A stretch of DNA of 64,000 nt from Pelagivirga sediminicola (GTDB taxonomy: Bacteria; Pseudomonadota; Alphaproteobacteria; Rhodobacterales; Rhodobacteraceae). The notes under the pieces are model-generated. The model did no database searches and was not told the DNA's origin. It worked only from the letters and a program-made list of their open reading frames with translations. Below are positions 28,658 to 36,696 of this stretch, piece after piece (the first letter of the stretch is position 1; the number at the start of each line of letters is the position of its first letter). The position numbers and the translations under genes were made by a program. The stretch covers positions 119,287 to 183,286 of the forward strand of contig NZ_QCYH01000007.1 in assembly GCF_003072125.1 (NCBI RefSeq), read 5' to 3'.

Positions 28658-29451
28658 GGCTGCGCGCGGCGTCATTTTGTGCGGCGCTGCTCTGCGCGGT
28701 GACGGCGCTTCCTGCGGCGGCGGGCGGGCTGATCCGGCTGACCGACCGCGATGATCTGTTCGGCTGGGAGGCGGTCGGCCGGCTGGAGCTGGGCGCGGCC
28801 GGGTATTGCACCGGCTCGCTGATCGCGCCGGCCCTTGTGCTGACGGCCGCGCATTGCGTCTATGACAAGAGCCACGCGCCGATCGCGGCGGAGGCGATGA
28901 CCTTTCGCGCGGGGCTGCGCGATGGCGAGTTCATCTCGCAAAGCGGCGTGGCGCAGGTGGTGGCGCATCCGGGCTATGCGCCCGGCGCGACCCTGACGGG
29001 CGAGATGGTGCGGCACGATGTGGCGCTGCTGAAGCTGGCCGATCCGATCCCATCGGCCGTGGCCGGCCCCTTCGCGCTGGCGGGTGCGGGCCGGGCAGGC
29101 GCGCGTGTCAGCGTGGTGTCTTACGGGCGCGGGCGCGACGCGGCGCTGTCATGGCAGCGCGATTGCGGCATCATCGCGATGAACAGGGGCGTGATGCAGT
29201 TTGACTGCGATGTCACTTTCGGATCCTCCGGCGCGCCGGTTTTCATGCGCGCGGCGGGCGGAAACGCGCGCATCGTGTCGCTGATTTCATCGGGCGGGCA
29301 GGACGCGGCCTATGGCATGGAGCTGCCCGGCATCGTGGCCGATCTGAAACAGGCCATGCGCGCCGCAAAACGCATCACCACGGCAGCGCCGCGCCGGGTG
29401 CAGGTGGGACAGGGCGGCGGCGGCATCGGCGCGAAATTCCAGAAGCCGTGA
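28654..29451 (+). CDS. secreted trypsin-like serine protease, copy 2
   Basis: The 265-residue paralogue of the preceding protease has a signal peptide ending near residue 23. The triad residues are almost collinear with copy 1: His67 (LTAAHC), Asp122 (RHDVALLKL) and Ser192 (FGSSGAPVF). The Cys pairs are conserved. It also ends in GAKFQKP after a Gly/Gln-rich linker. The ATGA overlap implies the two are made in equal amounts, suggesting a tandem duplication with related or paired roles. Confidence 0.88.
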   Translation: MRLRAASFCAALLCAVTALPAAAGGLIRLTDRDDLFGWEAVGRLELGAAGYCTGSLIAPALVLTAAHCVYDKSHAPIAAEAMTFRAGLRDGEFISQSGVAQVVAHPGYAPGATLTGEMVRHDVALLKLADPIPSAVAGPFALAGAGRAGARVSVVSYGRGRDAALSWQRDCGIIAMNRGVMQFDCDVTFGSSGAPVFMRAAGGNARIVSLISSGGQDAAYGMELPGIVADLKQAMRAAKRITTAAPRRVQVGQGGGGIGAKFQKP

Positions 29452-29464
29452 GGCGCGCGCGACA

Positions 29465-29494
29465 CTTGAAACTGCCGCGCCGCTTCCCCAGATT
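29465..29494 (+). promoter_or_regulatory. sigma-32-type heat-shock promoter of hsp20
   Basis: CTTGAAA (29465-29471) and CCCCAGATT (29486-29494), separated by 14 bases, closely match the RpoH consensus CTTGAA ... CCCCAT-T. The spacing is standard. Transcription would start near 29502, giving a leader of about 86 bases before the small heat-shock gene. Confidence 0.75.
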
Positions 29495-29501
29495 AGGAAG
29501 G

Positions 29502-29587
29502 CCGGACGCCTGACGGGTCCGCGCAAACCTCTGCCTGTCCCATTCGGGAAGGCATCCATAATGGTATCGCTCAATGGAGGATGACCC
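29502..29587 (+). ncRNA. ROSE-like RNA thermometer in hsp20 leader
   Basis: The hsp20 leader contains successive hairpins. One has TGCCT/AGGCA plus TCCC/GGGA arms around 29532-29554. The last has TCGCT (29567-29571) facing the ribosome site GGAGG (29576-29580) across a short loop. The U(U/C)GCU-versus-AGGA pairing with a G-G mismatch and bulged C is the hallmark of ROSE elements that block translation of alphaproteobacterial small heat-shock mRNAs at low temperature. Folding was judged by eye. Confidence 0.6.
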
Positions 29588-30055
29588 ATGCGAAACTTTG
29601 ATCTGGCCCCGCTTTACCGGGCCACTGTCGGCTTTGACCAGATCGCGGACATGATGGACCGCGTGTTGACCAACGATGTCGCACAGCCGACCTATCCCCC
29701 CTACAATATCGAAAAGACCGCGGACGATGCGTGGCGCATTTCCATCGCCGTCGCAGGCTTTGCCGAGGCCGATCTATCGGTCGAATTGCGGCAAGGCGCG
29801 CTGATCGTGGCCGCCCGCAAGGCCGAAGAGCGTGAAGAGCGCACGTATCTGCATCGCGGTATCGCGACGCGCGCATTCGAGCGGCGCTTCCAGCTGGCCG
29901 ATCATGTCCGCGTGACGGGCGCGACCCATGCCGACGGCATGCTGCACATCGATCTGGTGCGCGAAGTGCCCGAAGCGCTCAAGCCGCGCCGCATCGCGAT
30001 CGAATCGAGCGGCGCAAGCGACAAGGATGTCGTTGACGCGAAATCGGTAAACTAA
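29588..30055 (+). CDS. small heat-shock protein, Hsp20/IbpA family
   Basis: The 155-residue alpha-crystallin-type holdase chaperone has an N-terminal arm (MRNFDLAPLYRATVGFDQI) typical of IbpA proteins. The alpha-crystallin domain spans about residues 35-125 with YNIEKTADDAWRISIAVAGF and the closing GMLHIDLVREVPE, and a C-terminal RRIAI anchor follows. It binds unfolding proteins under heat stress. The start ATG at 29588 is seven bases after GGAGG; an out-of-frame ATG at 29581 is ignored. It has its own sigma-32-like promoter, thermometer and terminator. Confidence 0.95.
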   Translation: MRNFDLAPLYRATVGFDQIADMMDRVLTNDVAQPTYPPYNIEKTADDAWRISIAVAGFAEADLSVELRQGALIVAARKAEEREERTYLHRGIATRAFERRFQLADHVRVTGATHADGMLHIDLVREVPEALKPRRIAIESSGASDKDVVDAKSVN

Positions 30056-30110
30056 AGCGTGTCGCTTTCAACCTGAGCCATCAGCGAGAGCGAAACGCCT
30101 TGAGACGCAA

Positions 30111-30145
30111 GCGCCCCGCCGGATATCCGGCGGGGCGCGCTGTTT
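30111..30145 (+). terminator. intrinsic terminator of hsp20
   Basis: A 28-base perfect palindrome (30111-30138) rich in G and C is followed by TTTT at 30142-30145. It lies 55 bases after the hsp20 stop and can also be read from the other strand. Confidence 0.75.
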
Positions 30146-30156
30146 TCCTCGCGAAG

Positions 30157-30196
30157 AAAACCGGTCCCGAAAATTCTGCGAATTTTCCGGGACCGG
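30157..30196 (-). terminator. intrinsic terminator of the succinate-semialdehyde dehydrogenase gene
   Basis: A long hairpin (30161-30176 with 30180-30196, one bulged C, three-base loop) starts seven bases past the minus-strand stop and is followed on that strand by TTTT (30160-30157). It backs directly onto the hsp20 terminator, insulating the two convergent genes. Confidence 0.75.
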
Positions 30197-30202
30197 CCTG
30201 CA

Positions 30203-31672
30203 TCAGACCGACATGCAGATGTATTTCATCTCCAGGTAATCCTCGATGCCGTGATGGCTGCCCTCGCGGCCAAGGCCGGACTGCTTGACGCCGCCAAAGG
30301 GCGCGACCTCGGTCGAGATGATGCCGGTGTTCACGCCGACGATGCCATATTCCAGCGCCTCGGCCACCTTGTAGACGCGGCTGAGATCCTTGGCGTAGAA
30401 ATAGCTGGCAAGGCCGAAGATCGTGTCATTGGCCATGGCGATCACGTCATCCACATCGTCGAACTTGAACAGCGGCGCGAGCGGGCCGAATGTCTCGTCC
30501 GTGGCGAACTGCATGTCCTGCGTGGCGCCGGTGATGATGGTCGGGGGCAGGAAGTGCCCCTCGCGCTGGGCCGGCTCGCCGCCGCCGAGGATGACCTTGC
30601 CGCCCTTGGATTTGGCGTCGGCGACATGCTCCTGCACCTTGGTGATTGCGTCGGCGTTGATGAGCGGGCCGAGGGTGACGCCCTCTTCCAGACCGTCGCC
30701 CATCTTCAGCTTTTCGGTCGCGGCCTTCAGTTTCTCGGCGAATTTATCATAGACGCCCGCCTGCACATAGATCCGGTTGGCGCAGACGCATGTCTGGCCG
30801 TTGTTGCGGAACTTGCACATGATGGCGCCCTCGACGGCGGCATCCAGATCGGCGTCGTCAAACACGATGAAGGGCGCGTTGCCGCCCAGCTCCATCGAGC
30901 ATTTCATGACCTGATCGGCGGCTTGCTTGAGCAGGATGCGGCCCACTTCGGTACTGCCGGTAAAGGTCAGCTTGCGCACGGCGGGATTCTCGCAGAACTC
31001 CTTGCCCACTTCGGACGAGCGCGACGAGGTGACGATGTTGAACACGCCCGCCGGGATGCCCGCACGCTCGGCCAGAACGCCCATGGCGGTGGCCGACAGC
31101 GGCGTTTCAGCGGCCGGGCGTCCGACAAAGGCACAGCCGGCGGCCAGTGCGGGCGCGGCCTTGCGCGTGATCATCGCGTTGGGGAAGTTCCAGGGCGTGA
31201 TCGAGGCGGCAACGCCGATGGGCTGCTTGATGACCGTGATGCGCTTGTCGCGCTGGTGGCCGGGGATCGTCTCGCCGTAGACACGCTTGGCCTCTTCGGC
31301 GAAAAACTCGATGAAGGAGGCGCCGTAGGCGACCTCGCCCTTGGCCTCGGCCAGCGGCTTGCCCTGCTCGGCGGTCAGGATGGTGCCCAGATCGTCCTGA
31401 TGCTCCATCATCAGGTCGAACCATTTGCGCAGGACGTTCGCACGCTCCTTGCCGGTCCACTTGGCCCATTCCTTCTGCGCCTTTTCGGCGGCGGCGATCG
31501 CCTCGGCCACTTGATCGCGGCTGAGGTCGGCCACTTGCGCGATCACGTCGCCGCGCGCGGGGTTCTTGACGTCGAACGTCTTGTCGCCGCTGACCCACTT
31601 GCCGTTCACATAGGCCTTGTCGGCCAGAAGCTCGGGATCCTTGAGCAGGGATTTCAGATCGGTCTTGCTCAT
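30203..31672 (-). CDS. gabD: NAD(P)-dependent succinate-semialdehyde dehydrogenase
   Basis: The 489-residue aldehyde dehydrogenase resembles GabD, which oxidises succinic semialdehyde to succinate (GABA and polyamine breakdown). It shows SITPWNFPNAMITRKAAPAL, catalytic Glu in MELGGNAPF, catalytic Cys in NNGQTCVCANRI, and the C-terminal PFGGVKQSGLGREGSHHG. The start ATG at 31670-31672 has AGGA eight bases upstream; an ATG three codons earlier (31681) is also possible. No GABA aminotransferase is adjacent, so a broader semialdehyde role is open. Confidence 0.9.
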   Translation of the reverse strand: MSKTDLKSLLKDPELLADKAYVNGKWVSGDKTFDVKNPARGDVIAQVADLSRDQVAEAIAAAEKAQKEWAKWTGKERANVLRKWFDLMMEHQDDLGTILTAEQGKPLAEAKGEVAYGASFIEFFAEEAKRVYGETIPGHQRDKRITVIKQPIGVAASITPWNFPNAMITRKAAPALAAGCAFVGRPAAETPLSATAMGVLAERAGIPAGVFNIVTSSRSSEVGKEFCENPAVRKLTFTGSTEVGRILLKQAADQVMKCSMELGGNAPFIVFDDADLDAAVEGAIMCKFRNNGQTCVCANRIYVQAGVYDKFAEKLKAATEKLKMGDGLEEGVTLGPLINADAITKVQEHVADAKSKGGKVILGGGEPAQREGHFLPPTIITGATQDMQFATDETFGPLAPLFKFDDVDDVIAMANDTIFGLASYFYAKDLSRVYKVAEALEYGIVGVNTGIISTEVAPFGGVKQSGLGREGSHHGIEDYLEMKYICMSV

Positions 31673-31754
31673 GTCATGCATCCTTTCGGGTTGTATTTAT
31701 GCGCAGCCAAAGCACCTTGCGCCGCGCTTGTCCAGATCTGCGGCGCCGCGCCGG

Positions 31755-32864
31755 TCAGTTATCGCCCAGATATCGCGACTGCACGCGCGCCCAGGCTTCG
31801 CTGCGCAGATAGCTCAGAAGCGCGCGGTTCATGGGCTCGCGCAGGTCTGAATCCGTGGGAAGGGCGATGCCGTAATCCTGCCGGCCCAGCGTATCCTCCA
31901 GAATGCGCACGTCGCCGTCATAGTCCTGCGCGGCAATCCATTGCATCAGCGGCTTGTCATAGACGACCGCGCCGATCTGGCCCTCCAGCAGGGCGTCAAA
32001 GCCTTCGTTGATCGTCTCGAACCGCGTCAGGCGTCCGCCGCGCCGGGCCATTTCCTCGGCCCCGGTGGTGCCGGTGACCACGCCGACGCGGTAGTTCTTC
32101 AGGTCGGCCGAGCTCTGGATCGGGGCGCCAAGGCTGCCGACGGTCAGCGAGGCGGCGATGGCGGCGGTAAAGCTGGCCACGATCAGCATGGCGGTGAACA
32201 TCCAGATGACGCCCACGATCCGCCCGCCCAATGTGCGCGGCGACTTGTCGCCGTAGCCGACGGTCGTCATCGTGACGGCGGCCCACCAGAAACCGTCGCC
32301 CAGACCAAGTGCCGGGTTGCGCGGGAATTCCTCGTTGCTGCGCCGCTCGAACGCCCAGACCGCGGCGCCCGCGGCCAGAAGCACTGCCGACAACGTGGCG
32401 ATGGCGACCGCGAACTGCCAGGTGAAGAGGTTGCGCACCACCTGAAACCAGCCGCCGCTGGCGTCCGGGTCAACGGCGATGCCCAGCCCGGTGGTATAGT
32501 AGGAAAAGGTGAAATCCAGATCCGCTTCGCGCGCAGGCGTGATGGTGATTGCGGCTGCGGCCGCGTCCACCTCGCCCGCCTTCACGGCGTCCAGCATTCC
32601 GTCCAGCGTATCCTCGCGCCACTCCACCACGCGGCCCAGATCGGCGGCGATGGCGGTGACCGCGTCGATGGCGATCCCGGCCCACGCGCCGTCCGGATCG
32701 ACAAAGGCGAAGGGCGGCGCGTTTTTGGTGGCGATGACCAGCGGGCCGGCGGACGGCTCGGCGCTGTCTGAGCTATCTTGCGCCCAGCCGGGCAGCGCGC
32801 CCAGAAAGAGGGCCGCGATCAGCGCCAGCGTCCGGGTGAGTATGCGAATGCGATATGTCGGCAA
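31755..32864 (-). CDS. GluR0-like ligand-gated potassium channel/receptor
   Basis: The 369-residue protein has a signal peptide (about 1-28) and then the first half of an amino-acid-binding (SBP_bac_3) domain. That half contains ITITPAREADLDFTFSYY, with Arg112 in the place that binds the ligand carboxylate. Next come a membrane helix (about 147-171), a pore helix and filter AAVTMTTVGYGDKSP (TVGYGD at 201-206) and a second membrane helix (about 214-236). The other half of the binding domain follows, with YRVGVVTGTTGAEE and Asp303 in VVYDKPL. A binding domain split around a K+ channel pore is the plan of prokaryotic ionotropic glutamate receptors such as GluR0. The ligand is unknown. Confidence 0.88.
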   Translation of the reverse strand: MPTYRIRILTRTLALIAALFLGALPGWAQDSSDSAEPSAGPLVIATKNAPPFAFVDPDGAWAGIAIDAVTAIAADLGRVVEWREDTLDGMLDAVKAGEVDAAAAAITITPAREADLDFTFSYYTTGLGIAVDPDASGGWFQVVRNLFTWQFAVAIATLSAVLLAAGAAVWAFERRSNEEFPRNPALGLGDGFWWAAVTMTTVGYGDKSPRTLGGRIVGVIWMFTAMLIVASFTAAIAASLTVGSLGAPIQSSADLKNYRVGVVTGTTGAEEMARRGGRLTRFETINEGFDALLEGQIGAVVYDKPLMQWIAAQDYDGDVRILEDTLGRQDYGIALPTDSDLREPMNRALLSYLRSEAWARVQSRYLGDN

Positions 32865-32950
32865 GGCGTGCGGCCTCCCTTTTTTTGCCAGAATGGACGC
32901 GTTATCGGGATTTGGCGCGCTTGGCGCAAGTCTCTGCTGCGCGTCCGGCG

Positions 32951-33940
32951 CTAACCGGGAAAGCGCGCGGACCAGCTGGGCAGGGTGTCGCCGGGGGCGG
33001 GGCGTGCCAGATAGACCGCGCGCGCGATGGCGCGGGCAAGGCAGTTTGCTGCGGCGTGGCCCAGCAGGAGGGTGCCTGCGCCGCCCGCGTCGCGCGCGCC
33101 GGTGCTGGCGGCAAAGACCAGATCCCCGTCCATCGGCGTATGCGAGGGCAAAAGGGCGCGCGCCATGCCGTCATGCGCGGCGGTGGCCATGCGCGTGCAT
33201 TGCGACTGGTCCAGCGCGGCATCGGTGGCGACGATGGCGATGGTCGTGCTGCCGCCGCCCATCTTGGTGCGGGGCAGATGAACGTCGCCAAAGGTGCGGG
33301 CCGGGCCCAGCCCGCCGAACTCGCCCGCCATCTCGAAAGGCGCGGCCCAGAAATGCGGGCCGCCATCCACGGTGGCCGATCCCAGCGCATTGACCGCCAC
33401 CAGCGCGCCGACGGTGTGGCCCGATGGCAGAACGCAGGACGCCGAGCCTAGCCCGCCTTTCAGCGTCGCGGTCAGCGCGCCGGTCCCGGCGCCCGCGCTG
33501 CCCAGATCGAACGCGGTGGCGCAGACGGCCAGTGCCTGCGCGCCCAGATTGCCATACGGGTTCTGCGCCCAACCCTTGGCGCCGCCGTTCAGCAGATCGA
33601 ACAGGATCGCCCCCGGCACGATCGGCACGCGCATGCCGCCCACCGCAAACCCGCGCCCGGCGCGGCGCAGCGCGTCCGCCACGCCCGATGCCGCATCCAG
33701 CCCGAAGGCCGAGCCGCCCGACAGCACCAGCGCGTCCACCTGTTGCACGGTGCGGTCGGGGGCCAGCAAATCCGTCTCGCGCGTGCCGGGCGCGCCGCCC
33801 ATGACATGCACGCCGGCCGTGAACGGCGCATCCGCCGTCAGCACCGTCACGCCCGATTTCAGAGCGCCGTCCTGCGCGTTGCCGACGCGCAGCCCCGCCA
33901 CGTCGGTTATCAGGTTGAGCGGTCCGGGGCGCGCTGTCAT
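32951..33940 (-). CDS. P1 family peptidase (DmpA-like)
   Basis: The 329-residue protein resembles the self-processing N-terminal-nucleophile aminopeptidases of family S58/P1. It has ITDVAGLRVGNAQD at the start, LVLSGGSAFGLDAASGV, NPYGNLGAQAL and the putative nucleophile region KMGGGSTTIAIVATDA, where autocleavage into two chains usually occurs. The start at 33940 (MTARPG) is preferred because AGGAG lies eight bases upstream; an ATG two codons earlier is possible. Such enzymes release N-terminal residues or cleave beta-peptides; the natural substrate is unknown. It is divergent from creatinase. Confidence 0.87.
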   Translation of the reverse strand: MTARPGPLNLITDVAGLRVGNAQDGALKSGVTVLTADAPFTAGVHVMGGAPGTRETDLLAPDRTVQQVDALVLSGGSAFGLDAASGVADALRRAGRGFAVGGMRVPIVPGAILFDLLNGGAKGWAQNPYGNLGAQALAVCATAFDLGSAGAGTGALTATLKGGLGSASCVLPSGHTVGALVAVNALGSATVDGGPHFWAAPFEMAGEFGGLGPARTFGDVHLPRTKMGGGSTTIAIVATDAALDQSQCTRMATAAHDGMARALLPSHTPMDGDLVFAASTGARDAGGAGTLLLGHAAANCLARAIARAVYLARPAPGDTLPSWSARFPG

Positions 33941-34115
33941 TGGCATGTCTCCTGCTGCGTGCAAAACATCTTGCCAGATTGCGCCGGATCGGCAAGAACG
34001 GCCTCAGGCCGGAGCGGTGGCGCCGCTCGCCCGAATCAGGGATCCCCGATCGGGCCAAGGCCGCATATCACAACAGTCCTGAACGCCGGGACCTTTCTGT
34101 TCAAGGAAGGTTTTT

Positions 34116-35324
34116 ATGACTGATCGTCCCGAAATGTACCGTTTCCACAACGGCGAAAAAGCCCCGCTTCAGTTCGAGGCGTCCGAATACGACGCCCGCC
34201 TGTCGAAACTGCGCGCGCGCATGTCGGATCTGGGTGTCGATGTGGCCGTGTTCACCTCGATGCACAACATCGCGTATTACAGCGGCTTTCTCTACTGCTC
34301 CTTTGGCCGCCCCTACGGCCTTGTCGTCACGGCCGATCAGGACGTGACCATCAGCGCCGGCATCGACGCAGGTCAGCCCTGGCGCCGCAGCCATGGCGAC
34401 AACATCACCTATACCGACTGGCAGCGCGACAATTACTGGCGCGCGATCCTGTCGGTCTCGGGCGAGGGGCGCGTCATCGGCTATGAGGGCGATCACCTGA
34501 CGCTGCTTCAGAAATCCAAGATGGACAGCTTCCTCAAGCCGTCCAAATCGGTCGACATCGCGCCCACCACGATGGTGCAGCGCATGCACAAGAGCCAGGC
34601 CGAGCTGGATTTGATCCGTCGCTGCTGCAAGGTGGCTGACGTGGGCGGCTACGCCATCAAGGACGCGATCAAGGTCGGCACGCGCGAGATTGACGTGGCC
34701 ATCGCGGGCCGCGACGCGATGGAGCTGGAGATTGCCAAGGAATTCCCCGATGCGGAATACCGCGACACATGGGTCTGGTTCCAGTCGGGCATCAACACCG
34801 ACGGCGCGCACAACCCCGTCACCGCCCGCAAGCTGGAGCATGGCGATATCCTGTCGCTGAACACCTTTCCGATGATCAGCGCCTATTACGTCGCGCTGGA
34901 GCGCACGATGTTCGTGGGCGAGGTGGATGATGCATCGCTGAAGATCTGGGAGGCGAACATCGCCGCGCATGAATACGGCATGAGCCTGCTGAAGCCGGGC
35001 GCGACCTGTGCCGAGGTGACGCACAAGATCAACGAGTTCCTGGAAGAGCGCCAGCTGCTGCAATACCGCACCTTCGGTTATGGCCACAGCTTCGGCATCC
35101 TGTCGCATTACTACGGCCGCGAGGCGGGTCTGGAGCTGCGCGAGGATATCGACACGGTGCTGGAGCCCGGCATGGTCATCTCGATGGAGCCGATGCTGAC
35201 CATCGCCGACGATCAACCCGGCGCAGGCGGCTACCGCGAGCATGACGTGCTGATCATCACCGAGGACGGCAACGAGGATCTTACCGGCTATCCCTATGGC
35301 CCGGATTTCAACGTCGTCGGGTAA
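34116..35324 (+). CDS. creatinase (creatine amidinohydrolase), M24 fold
   Basis: The 402-residue pita-bread-fold enzyme strongly resembles Pseudomonas creatinase, which hydrolyses creatine to sarcosine and urea. Shared stretches include NIAYYSGFLYCSFGRPYGLV, TYTDWQRDNYW, DTWVWFQSGINTDGAHNPVT with His232 at the known catalytic position, and FGYGHSFGILSHYYGREAGL. The metal ligands of M24 aminopeptidases are not all kept, as expected for creatinase. The ribosome site AAGGAAGG lies five bases upstream. No creatininase or sarcosine oxidase gene is nearby, so related guanidino substrates are possible. Confidence 0.88.
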   Translation: MTDRPEMYRFHNGEKAPLQFEASEYDARLSKLRARMSDLGVDVAVFTSMHNIAYYSGFLYCSFGRPYGLVVTADQDVTISAGIDAGQPWRRSHGDNITYTDWQRDNYWRAILSVSGEGRVIGYEGDHLTLLQKSKMDSFLKPSKSVDIAPTTMVQRMHKSQAELDLIRRCCKVADVGGYAIKDAIKVGTREIDVAIAGRDAMELEIAKEFPDAEYRDTWVWFQSGINTDGAHNPVTARKLEHGDILSLNTFPMISAYYVALERTMFVGEVDDASLKIWEANIAAHEYGMSLLKPGATCAEVTHKINEFLEERQLLQYRTFGYGHSFGILSHYYGREAGLELREDIDTVLEPGMVISMEPMLTIADDQPGAGGYREHDVLIITEDGNEDLTGYPYGPDFNVVG

Positions 35325-35346
35325 GATACCGGCCGCGACGGAACAC

Positions 35347-35377
35347 AACAGGCGGCCCGCATCGGGCCGCCTGTTTT
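35347..35377 (+). terminator. intrinsic terminator of creatinase gene
   Basis: A 13-base perfect stem (35347-35359 with 35363-35375, loop CAT) ends in TTTT at 35374-35377, about 22 bases after the stop. The AACA at its foot gives a partial bidirectional character for the convergent cyclase gene. Confidence 0.85.
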
Positions 35378-35419
35378 CATTAACCCAGACGTGTCATTGC
35401 GGGCCCGCGGGCCCGCCGG

Positions 35420-36235
35420 TCAGACCATTGCCATGATGCGCGCCGGGCCGCCGGTGCCGCCGGCATGCTTGGGCGCGCCGATGATCAGCGTGGCCCCCTT
35501 TGGCGGCATCTTGTCGAGGTTGGCGACACATTCGATTCCGAACCTCCCCGACGAAAGCCAGGCATAATGCGTGGCGAAATCGGTAGAGGCGCCATGATCC
35601 AGCGACAGCGTATCGACCGCGATCGAGCGCGCGCCGGTCTGCTCCATCAGCATCTGCGCCGCCTCGACGTGAAAACCGGGAAAGTGCATGACTTCGCCAT
35701 CCGAATTGCGAAACCCGTCACTGTCCACCTTGGCGCCCCAGCCCGAATAAAGCGCAACGCAGGCATTGTCGGGAATGTCCCCATTCGCGGAAATCCAGGC
35801 GTTCAGATCGTCCGGCGTCACCTGCGCATCCGCATCTTCGGCGGCGCGCGCGGCAATGTCGATCACGCATAGGGGCGCCACCAGACTGCTGACGGGAATT
35901 TCATCGACCGAGGCGCCGTCGGCCGAAAAATGCAAAGGCGCGTCGATATGCGTGCCGGTATGTTCGGCAATCCGCAGGTTGAACAGGTTGAACCCGTCAT
36001 CGGCAAAGTTGAATTGCTGGTCCATTGCGAAACCCGGCACGCCGTCGAAGGTGGGAAAGGCATCGCTCAGCGTGTGGGTCATATCCTCGACCGTGCCGTG
36101 GCCCGCGGCCATGGCTGGCGGAGCGATCGCACTGCCGAGCGCAGTGGCAGCGCCCGCGCCCGCAGCGACGGTGAAGAAACTGCGCCGCGAAAGCATGCGG
36201 TCCTTGACCGCGTTCATAAGGCAGGCGTTGCACAT
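35420..36235 (-). CDS. Tat-exported cyclase family protein
   Basis: The 271-residue protein belongs to the cyclase/kynurenine-formamidase-like family, with the metal-binding HTGTHIDAPLHF motif near residue 92 and later GARSIAVDTLSLDHG. The N-terminus has a twin-arginine-type signal (RMLSRRSFFTVAAGAG) after a short Cys-containing extension, so the folded enzyme is probably exported. AAGGAG lies seven bases before the ATG at 36235. The substrate is unknown; the family hydrolyses cyclic or N-formyl amides or lactones. Confidence 0.88.
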   Translation of the reverse strand: MCNACLMNAVKDRMLSRRSFFTVAAGAGAATALGSAIAPPAMAAGHGTVEDMTHTLSDAFPTFDGVPGFAMDQQFNFADDGFNLFNLRIAEHTGTHIDAPLHFSADGASVDEIPVSSLVAPLCVIDIAARAAEDADAQVTPDDLNAWISANGDIPDNACVALYSGWGAKVDSDGFRNSDGEVMHFPGFHVEAAQMLMEQTGARSIAVDTLSLDHGASTDFATHYAWLSSGRFGIECVANLDKMPPKGATLIIGAPKHAGGTGGPARIMAMV

Positions 36236-36419
36236 GGCGGAACTCCTTGGAGAATGGCTGATGCCGACAGCCTATCACGCGCGCGGCATCTGTCACGGAT
36301 TATCAGCGGGCAATACGCGCGCCGGACAGGAGGCCGGGGTCGATGCGCGAACGCTGAATCATGGACAATCCTGACGCAGACGATAGACATGACTGGACCA
36401 GACTAGGAAAGGCGCGCCC

Positions 36420-36686
36420 GTGCTGGCATTGCTGAAACTGATCGTTATCGGTGGCGTCGTCCTGACGGTGATCTACGTTGTCCTGTCGATCTGGTCGCGC
36501 CGGGTGCGGCGCGGCGAGCTGGAAGCCGAATGGCTGATCGCGGGCCGACCGGGGGACGAGGAGGCATTTGTCGCGGGGGGTCTAAAGGAATATGACAGCT
36601 CGCTGCGTCGAAAATTGATCTTGGGCGTTTACGTGGTGCCGGTATCGGTGATCGCGATCATCGTGTATTTTACGAATTTCAATTGA
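36420..36686 (+). CDS. small two-helix membrane protein
   Basis: An 88-residue protein starts with GTG at 36420, with AGGAAAGG upstream. It has membrane helices at about residues 4-25 and 66-84 and a charged loop between (RRVRRGELEAEWLIAGRPGD). It lies ten bases before the DUF1523 gene and is probably co-transcribed with it. The same pairing is, from memory, common in this family of bacteria. The function is unknown. Confidence 0.75.
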   Translation: MLALLKLIVIGGVVLTVIYVVLSIWSRRVRRGELEAEWLIAGRPGDEEAFVAGGLKEYDSSLRRKLILGVYVVPVSVIAIIVYFTNFN

Positions 36687-36696
36687 GGGGGCCCGA

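Noticed and set aside
36360..36434. A 24-codon frame beginning MDNPDADD before the small membrane protein
   Set aside because: It overlaps the better-supported GTG start with its AGGAAAGG site, and its tail (CWHC) is just the shifted frame of that gene.
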